Shown here in pieces: positions 19,899 through 29,687 of a DNA stretch of 64,000 bases. The stretch spans positions 62,001-126,000 of the forward strand of contig NZ_JANIOA010000002.1 in NCBI RefSeq assembly GCF_025175675.1, written 5' to 3'. Origin of the DNA: Sedimenticola hydrogenitrophicus (lineage in GTDB: Bacteria; Pseudomonadota; Gammaproteobacteria; Chromatiales; Chromatiaceae). Every line of letters starts with the position of its first letter. Position 1 is the stretch's first letter. A program made the translations under genes and the position numbers. A model generated the notes under the pieces. The model worked only from the letters and a program-made list of their open reading frames with translations. It searched no databases and had not been told where the DNA came from.

Positions 19899-21419
19899 AT
19901 GATATTTGCACAACCGGGTAAAGAAGGCGCTGTGGTCTCATTTAAATCCCGCTATGAAAACTTTATCGGCGGTGAGTGGGTCGCGCCGGTCAAAGGTAAC
20001 TATTTCGATAACCTTACCCCCGTTACGGGAGCGAAATTCTGTGAGATTCCCCGTTCCGGCGTCGAGGATATTGAACTGGCGCTGGATGCAGCGCATGCTG
20101 CCAAGGCGGCCTGGGGCAAGACCTCGGTGACCGAACGCTCCAACCTGCTGCTGAAGATCGCCGACCGTATCGAGCAGAATCTTGAGATGCTGGCGGTTGC
20201 CGAGACCTGGGACAATGGTAAGGCAGTACGTGAAACCATGGCGGCTGATGTCCCTCTGTCCGTTGACCATTTCCGTTATTTTGCCGGTTGTATCCGTGCC
20301 CAGGAGGGAGGGATAAGTGAGATCGACAACGGTACCGTGGCGTATCATTTCCATGAGCCGCTGGGTGTGGTGGGCCAGATCATTCCCTGGAACTTCCCGC
20401 TGCTGATGGCGGCCTGGAAGATCGCACCGGCGCTGGCAGCAGGCAACTGCATTGTGCTCAAGCCGGCCGAACAGACACCGGTATCGATCCTGAAACTGAT
20501 CGAAGTGATCGAGGACCTGTTGCCCGCCGGCGTGCTGAACATTGTTAACGGTTACGGTCGCGAAGCGGGCCAGGCGCTGGCTAATAGCACCCGCATCGCC
20601 AAGCTGGCCTTCACCGGCTCCACCCCCGTCGGTACACACATCCTGAAGTGTGCCGCGGAAAATCTGATCCCCTCCACGGTGGAACTGGGCGGTAAATCCC
20701 CCAACATCTTCTTCAAGGATGTGCTGGATCAGGAAGATGAGTTTGTCAGCAAGTGTGTGGAGGGTGCCGTATTGGCCTTCTTCAACCAGGGTGAGGTCTG
20801 CACCTGTCCCTCTCGCCTGATGATCCAGGAAGATATCTACGAGGAGTTTATCGCCAAGGTAATTGAGCGCTCCAAGCAGATCAAACGCGGCAATCCGCTG
20901 GACACCGAGACCATGGTCGGTGCCCAGGCTTCCCAGCAACAGTACGACAAGATCCTCAGCTACATGGAGATCGGCAGGAACGAAGGCGCCGAGGTACTCA
21001 TCGGCGGCGGTATTGAGAATGTTGAAGAGGGCTTGGGTGAGGGGTATTACATTCAGCCGACCCTGCTCAAGGGCACCAACAAGATGCGCGTCTTCCAGGA
21101 AGAGATCTTCGGTCCGGTTGTTTCCGTTACCACCTTCAAGGATGAGGCCGAGGCGCTGGCTATCGCCAACGACACCGAGTACGGCCTGGGTGCCGGCGTC
21201 TGGACCCGTGACATGAATACCTCCTATCGCATGGGTCGAGGTATCGAGGCCGGTCGTGTCTGGACCAACTGCTACCACCTCTATCCGGCTCATGCCGCCT
21301 TTGGTGGTTATAAGAAGTCGGGCATCGGCCGTGAGAACCACAAGATGATGCTCGATCACTATCAACAGACCAAAAACCTGCTGGTCAGCTACGATATCAA
21401 CCCGCTGGGCTTCTTTTAA
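19899..21419 (+). CDS. NAD(P)-dependent aldehyde dehydrogenase
   Basis: 506 residues, a normal length for the ExaC/AldB-type acetaldehyde dehydrogenases. Visible family motifs: the active-site region [21 protein letters not shown], the cofactor turn FTGSTPVG, the general base in VELGGKSPN and the catalytic cysteine in [13 protein letters not shown]. It oxidises an aldehyde to the acid with NAD(P). It may handle aldehydes from alcohol or aromatic degradation; the substrate is not decided by sequence. The ATG has a strong AGGAGG site. Divergent from the AraC-type regulator and followed by a long stem-loop and a PNPOx-like gene. Confidence 0.93.
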   Translation: MIFAQPGKEGAVVSFKSRYENFIGGEWVAPVKGNYFDNLTPVTGAKFCEIPRSGVEDIELALDAAHAAKAAWGKTSVTERSNLLLKIADRIEQNLEMLAVAETWDNGKAVRETMAADVPLSVDHFRYFAGCIRAQEGGISEIDNGTVAYHFHEPLGVVGQIIPWNFPLLMAAWKIAPALAAGNCIVLKPAEQTPVSILKLIEVIEDLLPAGVLNIVNGYGREAGQALANSTRIAKLAFTGSTPVGTHILKCAAENLIPSTVELGGKSPNIFFKDVLDQEDEFVSKCVEGAVLAFFNQGEVCTCPSRLMIQEDIYEEFIAKVIERSKQIKRGNPLDTETMVGAQASQQQYDKILSYMEIGRNEGAEVLIGGGIENVEEGLGEGYYIQPTLLKGTNKMRVFQEEIFGPVVSVTTFKDEAEALAIANDTEYGLGAGVWTRDMNTSYRMGRGIEAGRVWTNCYHLYPAHAAFGGYKKSGIGRENHKMMLDHYQQTKNLLVSYDINPLGFF

Positions 21420-21442
21420 TCACTGATTAGTTCTAAACGATT

Positions 21443-21485
21443 CAGGGAGCGACCTGCCATTACGATAATGGCAGGTCGCTCCCTG
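21443..21485 (+). other. Perfect 20-bp stem-loop between the dehydrogenase and PNPOx-like genes
   Basis: The arm CAGGGAGCGACCTGCCATTA (21443-21462) and its exact complement (21466-21485) enclose the three-base loop CGA. No run of T follows, and the ribosome site of the next gene begins 11 bases later. It may stabilise the upstream mRNA, attenuate the downstream gene, or act as an imperfect terminator. Confidence 0.7.
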
Positions 21486-21505
21486 ATGCCAATTAGGAGG
21501 TTCAG

Positions 21506-22141
21506 ATGACTAAAAAGCAGGATCAACCATCAAGTGATATCGCATTTACCCCGTCGGTCAAGGCGGTGCAAAAACGCAAGGGTTCACGTATCGAATTTCT
21601 CGACCAGGAAGCGGAGGGGGGCTGGGCCACGACCATTACACCCAGTCTGGCTGAGTTTATTTCACAAGTCAGAACATGCTATCTGGCAACGGCCACGGCG
21701 GAGGGCCAACCCTATGTGCAACACAGGGGTGGGGCTCCGGGCTTTCTGCAAGTGCTGGACCCCCATACCCTGGGCTTCGCCGATTTCAGGGGGAACCGGC
21801 AATACGTGACCACCGGTAACCTTGATGAAAATCCCCGCGCCTTCCTTTTTCTAATGGACTATACCCGCAATCGTCGGGTGAAACTCTGGGGCACGGCTCG
21901 CATTGTGGAGAACGACCTGGCCCTCAGTGACCGTCTTTTGATAAAAAGTTACCCCGCCGATGCGGAGCAGGTGGTCTTGTTCACTGTAAAGGCGTGGGAT
22001 GTCAACTGTCCCAGGCATATACCGACCATGGTCCCCATGGAAGAGGTATCCAAGCTATGCAAGCGATTTGAGACACGGATCGAGGAACTGGAGAGTGAAA
22101 ATGCCTCGCTCAAGGAGGAGTGCGATAAACTGCGCCGGTAG
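21506..22141 (+). CDS. Pyridoxamine-5'-phosphate-oxidase-like (PNPOx-fold) flavoprotein
   Basis: 211 residues. The central part (TCYLATATAEGQPYVQHRGGAPGFLQVLD, then GFADFRGNRQYVTTGNL and NRRVKLWGTARIVEND) is the split-barrel FMN-binding fold of the PNPOx superfamily. Members reduce or oxidise small molecules or bind F420, FMN or heme; the exact role here is unknown. The C-terminus (KRFETRIEELESENASLKEE) is a short coiled coil, which may drive oligomerisation. Ribosome site AGGAGG. It lies in the same direction as the aldehyde dehydrogenase and is closed by a terminator, so the two may be linked functionally. Confidence 0.85.
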   Translation: MTKKQDQPSSDIAFTPSVKAVQKRKGSRIEFLDQEAEGGWATTITPSLAEFISQVRTCYLATATAEGQPYVQHRGGAPGFLQVLDPHTLGFADFRGNRQYVTTGNLDENPRAFLFLMDYTRNRRVKLWGTARIVENDLALSDRLLIKSYPADAEQVVLFTVKAWDVNCPRHIPTMVPMEEVSKLCKRFETRIEELESENASLKEECDKLRR

Positions 22142-22163
22142 TGTCAGACACAAGAAATACCAG

Positions 22164-22193
22164 GATGCCCGGTCAATCGACCGGGCATCTTCC
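22164..22193 (+). terminator. Terminator after the PNPOx-like gene
   Basis: GATGCCCGGTC, loop AATC, GACCGGGCATC, then TTCCTTT. It lies between convergent genes. Confidence 0.8.
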
Positions 22194-22226
22194 TTTATAA
22201 GCGATGTTAAAGAATAGGCGGGTGTC

Positions 22227-23237
22227 TTAACGGCCTTTCAGGTACTTTTCGATGGCGCTGACAAAGACATTGGCGGGCTGTGCACCGGAGATGAGTTCGC
22301 CCTCAACGGTGCCCTTGTCCGGGTCGTGGTAGCCGATAATAAACCCGGGCGTCCCGGTGATCCCAGCGGACTGGCCGGCTGCCATGTCGTTGGCCACCCG
22401 GCCGGCATAGGTGTCGTTATCCAGGCAACTGTTGAACCGCTCCAGGTCCTTGATATTGATGCGTTGGGCGATCGCTTTCAGCTCGGGTCTGAACAGGTTG
22501 TCCGGCTGATTGAACAGGACCTCGTGCATCGCCTCGAAGCTCCCCTGGTCGCGGGCACACTCGACCGCTATGGCGGCGTCATCGGCTTCCTTATGAAAGG
22601 CGAGCGGGAAGTGGCGGTAACCGAAAGCGACCCGCTCACCATACTGTCCGATCAGCTCCTTGACCGTGCCCTGGGCCCGTTTACAGAATGGGCACTGGTA
22701 ATCGGAGAACTCCATGACCATCACCCCGGCCTGGTCGTTTCCGCGCATAAAGGCGCTGTCGACGGCGAGTTTAAGCAGCAACTCCTTCGGCTTGACCAGG
22801 CGGGAGGTGATATCGCCCTTGATCGCCGCGCGCTGATAGATTTGGATGTCGTGCCGGGCCTTGGCCATGCCTTCCATGTATTCCCGGATCGCCGGCGCCA
22901 ACTGCTCCAGGGGGCCGCGGCTCTGCAGCTTGTTGTTGAGATAGAAAGCCTCGATCTGCTCCTCGCTGATGGCGGCGGGCGCGGCTGCCGGATAATCCGA
23001 CGAATCGGTGGTCAGTTGGGTGACGGCGTGCTGGATGAAGGCTTCCTGCAGTGCGTCATGGAGCTGGATGCGCAGTTCATTGATCTTGCGGTTCTCGATA
23101 TCCGACAGCTGGATGGATTTGCCGCTCACCGTACCGACGACACTGCCCTCGGTCAGCAGGGCGTCGGCGGCGGCGTGAACGGTGGTCGCTCCCGCGAACA
23201 GGGCCAGGGTGAATGGGATCAACTTGATTGGCTTCAT
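22227..23237 (-). CDS. Secreted DsbA-like thiol:disulfide oxidoreductase
   Basis: 336 residues with a Sec signal peptide (MKPIKLIPFTLALFAGATTVHA). The C-terminal half is a DsbA/thioredoxin fold with active site CPFC in FSDYQCPFCKRAQG and the cis-proline loop GITGTPGFIIG. The N-terminal region of about 140 residues (VSGKSIQLSDIENRKINELRIQLHDA) is helical and resembles the chaperone-like N-terminus seen in some DsbA-type or foldase proteins. It probably forms or isomerises disulfides in the periplasm, perhaps for cytochrome or Tat-exported proteins, but no substrate is evident. It is the most 3' gene of a minus-strand group with the BASS transporter and CsiV. Confidence 0.88.
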   Translation of the reverse strand: MKPIKLIPFTLALFAGATTVHAAADALLTEGSVVGTVSGKSIQLSDIENRKINELRIQLHDALQEAFIQHAVTQLTTDSSDYPAAAPAAISEEQIEAFYLNNKLQSRGPLEQLAPAIREYMEGMAKARHDIQIYQRAAIKGDITSRLVKPKELLLKLAVDSAFMRGNDQAGVMVMEFSDYQCPFCKRAQGTVKELIGQYGERVAFGYRHFPLAFHKEADDAAIAVECARDQGSFEAMHEVLFNQPDNLFRPELKAIAQRINIKDLERFNSCLDNDTYAGRVANDMAAGQSAGITGTPGFIIGYHDPDKGTVEGELISGAQPANVFVSAIEKYLKGR

Positions 23238-23357
23238 TGATAATCCTTGGTGAGGGTAAGCCCGCTGGGCATTTTGGTCTGTATAGCTCGGACAGCGTGC
23301 CCCGAAGCGAGTTCCGGGGGATCGGCCATCCCCTGCGGGTCCTTTGGTTGTCCCTCA

Positions 23358-24299
23358 TCATACGGGATTCGGCCGGACCGCGGAGCGGGCGAGCCTGGCC
23401 GCCAGCATCGAATCGACAAACAGCTGCAGAAAATGGAACAGGATGCAGGCCACCAGGGCCACCCCGACCGACTGATTGAGTGCCACCAGCACGCCGACGG
23501 CAACCGGCAGGGTTTTCTGCGAGGCGGTGAACAGCAGGGCAATCCATTCAGCGCGCTCCGGCCGGTTGATCCGGCGTGAACCAAGACAGAGCAGCAACAG
23601 TGCGCCATGCAGCAACAGCGCCGCGGCTATCATACTGCCGATCAGCGACAGGCTGATCTCCCTGAGGGTGTCACTGGATGCCGAGACCGACATCCAGACC
23701 GTGAGAACCACGCAACTGGAGGGCAGATAGCGGATCAGCCAGTGGCGTGGCGGGAGTTGTATGATCCGGCGGCCCAGCATCCCCGTTACAAAGGGGATCA
23801 GGACGATGATCAGCAGTTGTTGAAGCAGTGGCCAGGGGGAGAGGGTGAGGTCCCCGACGTTTTCCAGTACCACCGGCAGCAGAAACGGGATGGTGAAGAC
23901 CCCGAGCAGATTGAGCAGGATGGTCAGAAACAGAGCCTTGAATCTGTCGCCCTCCGCCAGCTGGGTCATGACAATCCCGGAGGAGAGGGTGGCCGGGACC
24001 GTTGCGGTCACGATCAGGCCGAGGGCGGCGCCGGCAGGCAGTGCCAGCAGGGTAGCCGTCGCCAGTCCGAGAAAGGGGCTGATCAGCAGATTGATCAGGA
24101 TGGCGATCAGCGCGGTGGACCAGAGTTTTCCGGACAGCGGCATCTGACTCAGTACCGTCTGGTAGCCGTTGATCAGAAAGATAGTGACCACCATCCACGG
24201 AATCATCCCCATCGCCTGAAGCGCCATACCCGGCGCCGGGGCAAGCCAGGCCGTGAGAAACGCCAGCAACAGGCCTACCGGGAGAAAATAGCCGTTCAT
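23358..24299 (-). CDS. BASS (bile-acid:sodium symporter-like) transporter
   Basis: 313 residues with about nine to ten membrane helices. The VTATVPATLSSGIVMTQLAEGD and ALLFTASQKTLPVAVG motifs are typical of the SBF-like/BASS superfamily, which moves organic acids or other solutes with sodium or protons. The substrate cannot be inferred. It starts 23 bases downstream of the csiV stop and is read in the same direction. Confidence 0.85.
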   Translation of the reverse strand: MNGYFLPVGLLLAFLTAWLAPAPGMALQAMGMIPWMVVTIFLINGYQTVLSQMPLSGKLWSTALIAILINLLISPFLGLATATLLALPAGAALGLIVTATVPATLSSGIVMTQLAEGDRFKALFLTILLNLLGVFTIPFLLPVVLENVGDLTLSPWPLLQQLLIIVLIPFVTGMLGRRIIQLPPRHWLIRYLPSSCVVLTVWMSVSASSDTLREISLSLIGSMIAAALLLHGALLLLCLGSRRINRPERAEWIALLFTASQKTLPVAVGVLVALNQSVGVALVACILFHFLQLFVDSMLAARLARSAVRPNPV

Positions 24300-24322
24300 G
24301 GGGCTAAAGCTCGGCGCCCGAT

Positions 24323-25072
24323 TCAGTTGGGCGCCGGGGAGGCTGTTTCCGTCACCGGAGGTATCGGCTCGGCTGGCGGGGCGACGGCATCCGTTACCGC
24401 GGGTTCAGCGGCCGTCTCGGTCTTCGGTTCCGGCAGCTCGACCCGGCTGATCAGGATCAGCGCCCCGAGCCGGGGGTGATCGATATAGTGCAGTTCGCCG
24501 CTGCGCATACGCCGGCTGGCCTGAAACCGGATACTGCCCCGGGTGGGGCTGGGAAGCGCATCGGGGCTGGCCGGCGGGAGCGCGCTGTTCGCGCCCCGCA
24601 ACAGGATATCCAGGTCGACATGCAGGTAGCGGTTGACGCTGATCCTGATCAACCCCTCGAACAGGGGCAGCGGACCCGCGTCGCTGTGCTGTGGGCCCGG
24701 CCCCAGATAGATGGCCTCGGCCCCCGCGTTGGTGGCTACCGGTTGACGCCAGGCCTGATGATACAGTGGCTCCATGGCGCCACGCGTCCGCTGCAGGGCA
24801 TCGAACTGCGCGGCCAGTCGCCAGCTCGAGCTGGGCAGCAGGGCGTAGGGCTGCAACGGAGCATCCGCCGGCGGCAGCAGTGTCACGGTGTCCGACCAGT
24901 CCGGGCTGCCCGGGTCTTCCGACCACACCTCTGTCGCCGCGCCGCCGGAGGAGCCCTGTTTGAACAGAATCAGTTCAATGTCATACCAGGGAGGCTCTTC
25001 CGCGGCCTGCACGGGGTGTGCCAGGGCGGAGAGACTCAATACGATTGCCACGAAGTATCGGACCAGTTTCAT
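24323..25072 (-). CDS. csiV: CsiV-family envelope protein
   Basis: 249 residues from ATG 25072; the longer reading from 25174 is rejected because the signal peptide MKLVRYFVAIVLSLSALAHPVQA begins here. The mature protein starts with WYDIELILFKQ, the mark of the CsiV family of periplasmic peptidoglycan-associated proteins, and has a FEGLIRISVNRYLHVDLDILLR segment near residue 165 onward. The C-terminus is rich in proline, alanine and valine. CsiV proteins are commonly encoded beside mfd, as here. The molecular role is not well known. Confidence 0.85.
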   Translation of the reverse strand: MKLVRYFVAIVLSLSALAHPVQAAEEPPWYDIELILFKQGSSGGAATEVWSEDPGSPDWSDTVTLLPPADAPLQPYALLPSSSWRLAAQFDALQRTRGAMEPLYHQAWRQPVATNAGAEAIYLGPGPQHSDAGPLPLFEGLIRISVNRYLHVDLDILLRGANSALPPASPDALPSPTRGSIRFQASRRMRSGELHYIDHPRLGALILISRVELPEPKTETAAEPAVTDAVAPPAEPIPPVTETASPAPN

Positions 25073-25157
25073 AAAGATTACACGTGCGGATGAACCATTT
25101 ATAAACAGCCAGTGATTGTCCCTTTCACGGGAAAAAATGTATAGGGGTATTTTGTTA

Positions 25158-28100
25158 TTAGCCACAGACCTCATCCAGGATATTCCCCACCTGCTGGATA
25201 CGCCCCTGCTGATCGCTGAGATCCTTGAAGAAGCGCAGCTTCTCCCCGCCGTCCAGCTTGTACACCCGGGGCCGGGTCTGGATCAAGCGGATGATCTGGC
25301 CCGGGTCGATCTTCGGCTGTCCGTCAAACAGGATGCGGCCGCCAGCCGGCCCGGCCTCGATCTTGCGGATGCCCAGCGGGTTGGCCTTCAGCTTCAGGCC
25401 GGTGATACCGAACAGATTCCGCGTCGGTTCCGGCAGCAGGCCGAAACGGTCGATCATCTCGACCTGCAGTTCACGCAACTCGGCATCGGAGCCGGCACTG
25501 GCGATGCGTTTATAGAGTACCAGGCGCGAATGGACGTCGGGCAGATAATCCTCCGGCAGCAGGGCCGGGAGTTGAAGGTCGATCTCGGCGCCGTGGTCCA
25601 GCGGGCGGTCCAGGTCGGGATGTTCGCCGGCCTTGAGCGCCTTGACGGCGCGTTCCAGCAGATCGCTGTAGAGGCTGAAGCCCACCTCGTGTATCTGGCC
25701 GCTCTGACCTTCGCCCAGCAATTCGCCCGCGCCGCGGATCTCGAGGTCGTGCGTTGCCAGGGTGAATCCTGCACCTAGATCTTCAAGTGATTCAATGGCT
25801 TCAAGGCGTTTCTTCGCGTCAGTAGTAAGCATCTTCGGCGGCGGTGTGATCAGATAGGCGTAGGCCCGGTGATGGGAGCGGCCGACCCGTCCCCGCAGCT
25901 GATGCAGCTGCGCCAGCCCCAGCTTGTCGGCGCGGTTGATGATCATGGTATTGGCGCTGGGGACATCGATACCGCTTTCGATAATGGTGGTGCAGACCAG
26001 GATGTTGAAGCGCTGGTGATAGAAGTCGCGCATGACCTCTTCCAGCTGGCGCTCGCGCATCTGTCCATGGGCCACCCGCACCCGGATGCCGGGCAGCAGC
26101 TGCTCCAGCTTGTGGGCGGTGTTCTCGATGGTGCTGACCTCGTTGTGCAGGAAATAGACTTGGCCGCCGCGTTTGATCTCGCGCTGGCACGCCTCGACGA
26201 TCAGCGCCTCATTCCATTGGCTGATAAAGGTCTTGATCGGGTGCCGCGCGGCCGGCGGGGTGGCGATGATGGAGAGATCGCGCATCCCCGACATTGCCAT
26301 GTTCAGCGTCCTGGGGATGGGGGTGGCGGTGAGCGTCAGCATGTCCACCTCGCTGCGCAGCGCCTTGAGTCGCTCCTTGTGCCGCACCCCAAAGCGGTGC
26401 TCCTCGTCAATCACCACCAGCCCGAGATTTTTATAGCAGATACTCTCCTGCAGCAGTTTGTGGGTCCCCACCACGATATCCACGAGGCCGGTCGCCAAGC
26501 CGTCCGTGATCGTCTTCTGTTGTTTGGCGCTGCGGAAGCGCGAGAGGCTTTCCACCTTGACCGGCCAGTCGGCGAAGCGGTCGGAGAAATTCTCATAGTG
26601 TTGTTGTGCCAGCAGGGTGGTGGGCACCAGTACCGCCACCTGCTTTCCCCCCTGTACCGCCATGAAGGCCGCGCGCATGGCCACCTCGGTCTTGCCGAAG
26701 CCGACGTCGCCGCACACCACCCGATCCATGGGGTGGGGGGAGGTCATGTCGGCAATCACCGATTCGATGGTCTGCTGCTGATCCGGGGTCTCCTCAAATT
26801 CGAACGAGGCGGCAAAGGCTGCATACTCCTCATCGGGCGGGGGGAAGGCGTAACCCTGATGTGCCGCCCGGCGGGCATAGATCTCCAGCAGTTCCGCCGC
26901 GACATCGCGTGCCTTCTCCGCCGCCTTGCGCTTGACCCGCTCCCACTGGTCACCGCCGAGGCGGTGCAGCGGCGCATTTTCCGGGGTCGCACCGGCATAA
27001 CGGCTGATCAGGTGCAGCGACGAGACCGGAACATAGAGTTTGTCGCCCCGGGCATATTCCAGGGCCAGGAACTCGGTGGTCATGCCGCCCACCTCCAGCA
27101 CCTGCAGACCGAGATAGCGGCCTACGCCGTGGTCTTCATGGACCACGGGTGCACCGATATGCAATTCCGTCAGGTTGCGGACAATCTGGTCGGCATCGCG
27201 TTGCCTGGACTTGCGGCGCCGTTCCTGGCGGACCCGTTCGCCCAGCAGTTGGCTTTCGGTGATGATCACCAGCCCGGCGTGATCCAGCCAGATCCCCTGT
27301 TCCAGCGGGGCGACGGTCAGCATCAGCGGCTGATCGGCATCGAGAAACCCCTGCCAGCCCTCCACCGGGCTGGGACGGATACCGTATCCGGCCAGGGTCT
27401 CCTTCAGCATCTCCCGGCGCCCGGCACTCTCCGCGATAAACAGGATTCGCCCCGGGGCACGCGCGATGAACGCCTGCAACGCCGCCGCGGGGCGTTCGGC
27501 CCGTGCCTGAAAACTGAGCGGCTCGGGGGCGCGGGTAGCAAAGTTGTAGAAGTCGCTGTAGCCCTTGTTGCGGGTTTCGATTTCTGTCCGCCGCAGTGAG
27601 ATCGACATCCCCCGATTCAGGTTTGCCAGCAGGTGATCGCTGTCCAGATAGAGCCGTTCGGGTGCCAGCAGGGGGCGTTCCGGGTCATATCTGCGCTGCT
27701 CGTAACGCGTCTGGACCTGCTGCAGAAACTGCGTGGCGTAATCCCGGGTCTCCGCACTGCGGATGGTCAGCAACTGGTCGGGTAAAAAGTCGAACAGGGT
27801 GGCCGTCTGCTCAAAGAAGAGCGGCAGATAGTACTCCAGTCCGCCCGGCGTGTTGCCGTTGGATACCTCCCTGTAGATGAGGCTACGTTGCGGGTCGCCT
27901 TCAAAGGTGTTGCGATAAGCCTGGCGAAAATGGGCAATCCCGGCCTCGTCCAGCGGATACTCGCGCGCCGGCAGCATCTCGATGGCGTCGACACGCTGCA
28001 GGGTGCGCTGGGTTTCCGGATCGAAGGTCCGGATGCTCTCCACCTCCTCATCAAATAGATCAATCCGGTAGGGGATGCCGCTACCCATGGGGTAGATGTC

Positions 28101-28649
28101 CAGGAGCGAACCGCGAATGGTGTATTCCCCATGCTCCACCACCTGTGACACAGCGCGGTAACCGGTCTGTTCGAACTGACGCCGCATCTGCTCCAGTGAC
28201 AGGGTATCCCCCGGTTTCAGCATCAGGGTGTTGGCCTGCAGGTAGCCCTTTGGTGGCAGTCGTTGCAGCAGCGTACTGACCGGAACGATCAGTACGCCCC
28301 GGTTCATCCGCTCCAGCTGGTAGAGCGTCAGCAGCCGCTGGGATACCAGTTCGGGCAGCGGCGAGAAGATATCGTACGGCAGGGTTTCCCAGTCGGGAAA
28401 ACCAAAGACCGGAATTGCCTCGCCATGAAGGAAAAACCGCAATCCGTCCTCCAGTTTTGCCGCCGCCTGGGCGTCATCGGCGATCACCATGGTGACGCCG
28501 GAAAAGGCCCTTGCGGCAGCTGAGATCGCCAAGGCATCACTCATGCCATAGAGACGCCCCCACTGGATACGTTCATCTTGCCGGGCGGGCAGCGGTGGTT
28601 GCAGCGGTTCAAACCGCGTGGCGGTGTCGGGGGATTGCGGATCGGTCAT
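25158..28649 (-). CDS. mfd: Transcription-repair coupling factor Mfd
   Basis: 1163 residues, normal length. It removes stalled RNA polymerase and recruits UvrA to lesions. Order: UvrB-homology module (about 1-330), the CarD-like polymerase-binding domain (GAPVVHEDHGVGRYLGLQVLEV), then a superfamily 2 translocase with Walker A GDVGFGKTE, motif II DEEHRFG and motif VI QLRGRVGRSHHRAYAY, and a C-terminal TRCF domain. The ATG at 28649 precedes MTDPQSPDT. It is read divergently from the nap operon. Confidence 0.97.
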   Translation of the reverse strand: MTDPQSPDTATRFEPLQPPLPARQDERIQWGRLYGMSDALAISAAARAFSGVTMVIADDAQAAAKLEDGLRFFLHGEAIPVFGFPDWETLPYDIFSPLPELVSQRLLTLYQLERMNRGVLIVPVSTLLQRLPPKGYLQANTLMLKPGDTLSLEQMRRQFEQTGYRAVSQVVEHGEYTIRGSLLDIYPMGSGIPYRIDLFDEEVESIRTFDPETQRTLQRVDAIEMLPAREYPLDEAGIAHFRQAYRNTFEGDPQRSLIYREVSNGNTPGGLEYYLPLFFEQTATLFDFLPDQLLTIRSAETRDYATQFLQQVQTRYEQRRYDPERPLLAPERLYLDSDHLLANLNRGMSISLRRTEIETRNKGYSDFYNFATRAPEPLSFQARAERPAAALQAFIARAPGRILFIAESAGRREMLKETLAGYGIRPSPVEGWQGFLDADQPLMLTVAPLEQGIWLDHAGLVIITESQLLGERVRQERRRKSRQRDADQIVRNLTELHIGAPVVHEDHGVGRYLGLQVLEVGGMTTEFLALEYARGDKLYVPVSSLHLISRYAGATPENAPLHRLGGDQWERVKRKAAEKARDVAAELLEIYARRAAHQGYAFPPPDEEYAAFAASFEFEETPDQQQTIESVIADMTSPHPMDRVVCGDVGFGKTEVAMRAAFMAVQGGKQVAVLVPTTLLAQQHYENFSDRFADWPVKVESLSRFRSAKQQKTITDGLATGLVDIVVGTHKLLQESICYKNLGLVVIDEEHRFGVRHKERLKALRSEVDMLTLTATPIPRTLNMAMSGMRDLSIIATPPAARHPIKTFISQWNEALIVEACQREIKRGGQVYFLHNEVSTIENTAHKLEQLLPGIRVRVAHGQMRERQLEEVMRDFYHQRFNILVCTTIIESGIDVPSANTMIINRADKLGLAQLHQLRGRVGRSHHRAYAYLITPPPKMLTTDAKKRLEAIESLEDLGAGFTLATHDLEIRGAGELLGEGQSGQIHEVGFSLYSDLLERAVKALKAGEHPDLDRPLDHGAEIDLQLPALLPEDYLPDVHSRLVLYKRIASAGSDAELRELQVEMIDRFGLLPEPTRNLFGITGLKLKANPLGIRKIEAGPAGGRILFDGQPKIDPGQIIRLIQTRPRVYKLDGGEKLRFFKDLSDQQGRIQQVGNILDEVCG

Positions 28650-28760
28650 GTCACCAGTCGTTCAGGTAATCCAAGTGGGCAATTTTCGCATAGCTGGCGA
28701 AGGTATCGAAGGCATATTTCCAGGCAGATATAAAATCACTTATTTTCCCATTAAAGGAAT

Positions 28761-28780
28761 TTGTTGACGTAGGTCAACAA
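28761..28780 (+). promoter_or_regulatory. FNR/DNR-type palindrome 1 upstream of napF
   Basis: TTGTTGAC-GTAG-GTCAACAA is a perfect palindrome with 8-base arms; its core TTGAC-N4-GTCAA is close to the FNR/DNR consensus TTGAT-N4-ATCAA. It lies 108 bases upstream of the napF start and 39 bases (centre to centre) from a second site. Confidence 0.7.
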
Positions 28781-28802
28781 TACCGGAGGGTGCCGGAATA
28801 AC

Positions 28803-28816
28803 TTGATGTAGGTCAA
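28803..28816 (+). promoter_or_regulatory. FNR/DNR-type site 2 upstream of napF
   Basis: TTGAT-GTAG-GTCAA, one base from the FNR-family consensus and with the same GTAG spacer as site 1. Two sites in tandem fit oxygen- or NO-controlled expression of the nap operon. Confidence 0.7.
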
Positions 28817-28887
28817 CGATAGCCTCGGGGGGCAGGTCTATAAAGCCCCTTAATCAAGTAAGTGATTATCAGCTCAAGCTTCAACTT

Positions 28888-29406
28888 ATGAAACATAACG
28901 TCAGTCGTGCGCAACTGTTGAGCGGAGACTTGGAAGGGGAGTCGGTCCCTTTTCGACCTCCCTGGGCGCTGACCGAGGTGGATTTTGTCGATCGATGCAA
29001 CGGCTGCGGGGATTGCATCAGCGCCTGTCCCGATGGGCTGATTGTTGCCGGGCGCGGCAGACTGCCACAGATGGAGTTTGTCCGTGGCGGCTGCGATTTC
29101 TGTGCGGCATGCGTGGACGTCTGCAAAGTCGGGGCGCTGGTTCCGGGCGAGGCCTCAATCGTGTCTCCCTGGCGCATCAAGGCGACCATCCAACCGGCCT
29201 GCCTATCCCTGAATGCCATCATCTGCAGATCCTGTGGCGAAGTGTGCGATGAGCGGGCCATTCGCTTCAAACTGGCGACCGGTGGTGTCGCGATACCGCT
29301 ACTGGATTCCGGTCTGTGTAGCGGCTGTGGTGCCTGCTTTGCCGTCTGTCCCATTCAGGCAGTAACCCTTTCTTCAACGAACGAATCGCGCAATCAAGCC
29401 GCGTAA
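28888..29406 (+). CDS. napF: NapF ferredoxin-type protein
   Basis: 172 residues, cytoplasmic, no signal peptide. Cysteine motifs for [4Fe-4S] clusters are visible at CNGCGDCISAC, CDFCAACVDVC, the region around CRSCGEVC and CSGCGACFAVC. NapF interacts with NapA and is thought to help its maturation or redox poise before export. First gene of the nap operon; napD follows 23 bases later. Confidence 0.93.
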   Translation: MKHNVSRAQLLSGDLEGESVPFRPPWALTEVDFVDRCNGCGDCISACPDGLIVAGRGRLPQMEFVRGGCDFCAACVDVCKVGALVPGEASIVSPWRIKATIQPACLSLNAIICRSCGEVCDERAIRFKLATGGVAIPLLDSGLCSGCGACFAVCPIQAVTLSSTNESRNQAA

Positions 29407-29429
29407 ATTTTAAGGAGCGAATAACCAAG

Positions 29430-29687
29430 ATGAATATTTGCAGCGCCATTGTACACGCCAGACCCGAGGTGGCTAGCGTCGTGCAGGCACGTTTAGAAGC
29501 GTTCGAGGGTGTCGAAGTCCATGGTGGAGCCGATGCCGGCAAGCTGATCGTTACCCTGGAGGGGCAGGGCGATGACGCGCTGGCCGACACCATGGCCAAA
29601 TTCAATGAAGTAACCGGTGTAATCAATACGGTGATGATCTATCACTATTGCGGGGAAGAACCTGCTGATAAGGAGGTAATGAAGTGA
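29430..29687 (+). CDS. napD: NapD, Tat-signal chaperone for NapA
   Basis: 85 residues. The sequence ([32 protein letters not shown], seen here in parts) has the ferredoxin-like fold of the NapD family, which binds the Tat signal of NapA and prevents export before cofactor insertion. It overlaps napA by the GTGA at 29684-29687. Confidence 0.93.
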   Translation: MNICSAIVHARPEVASVVQARLEAFEGVEVHGGADAGKLIVTLEGQGDDALADTMAKFNEVTGVINTVMIYHYCGEEPADKEVMK

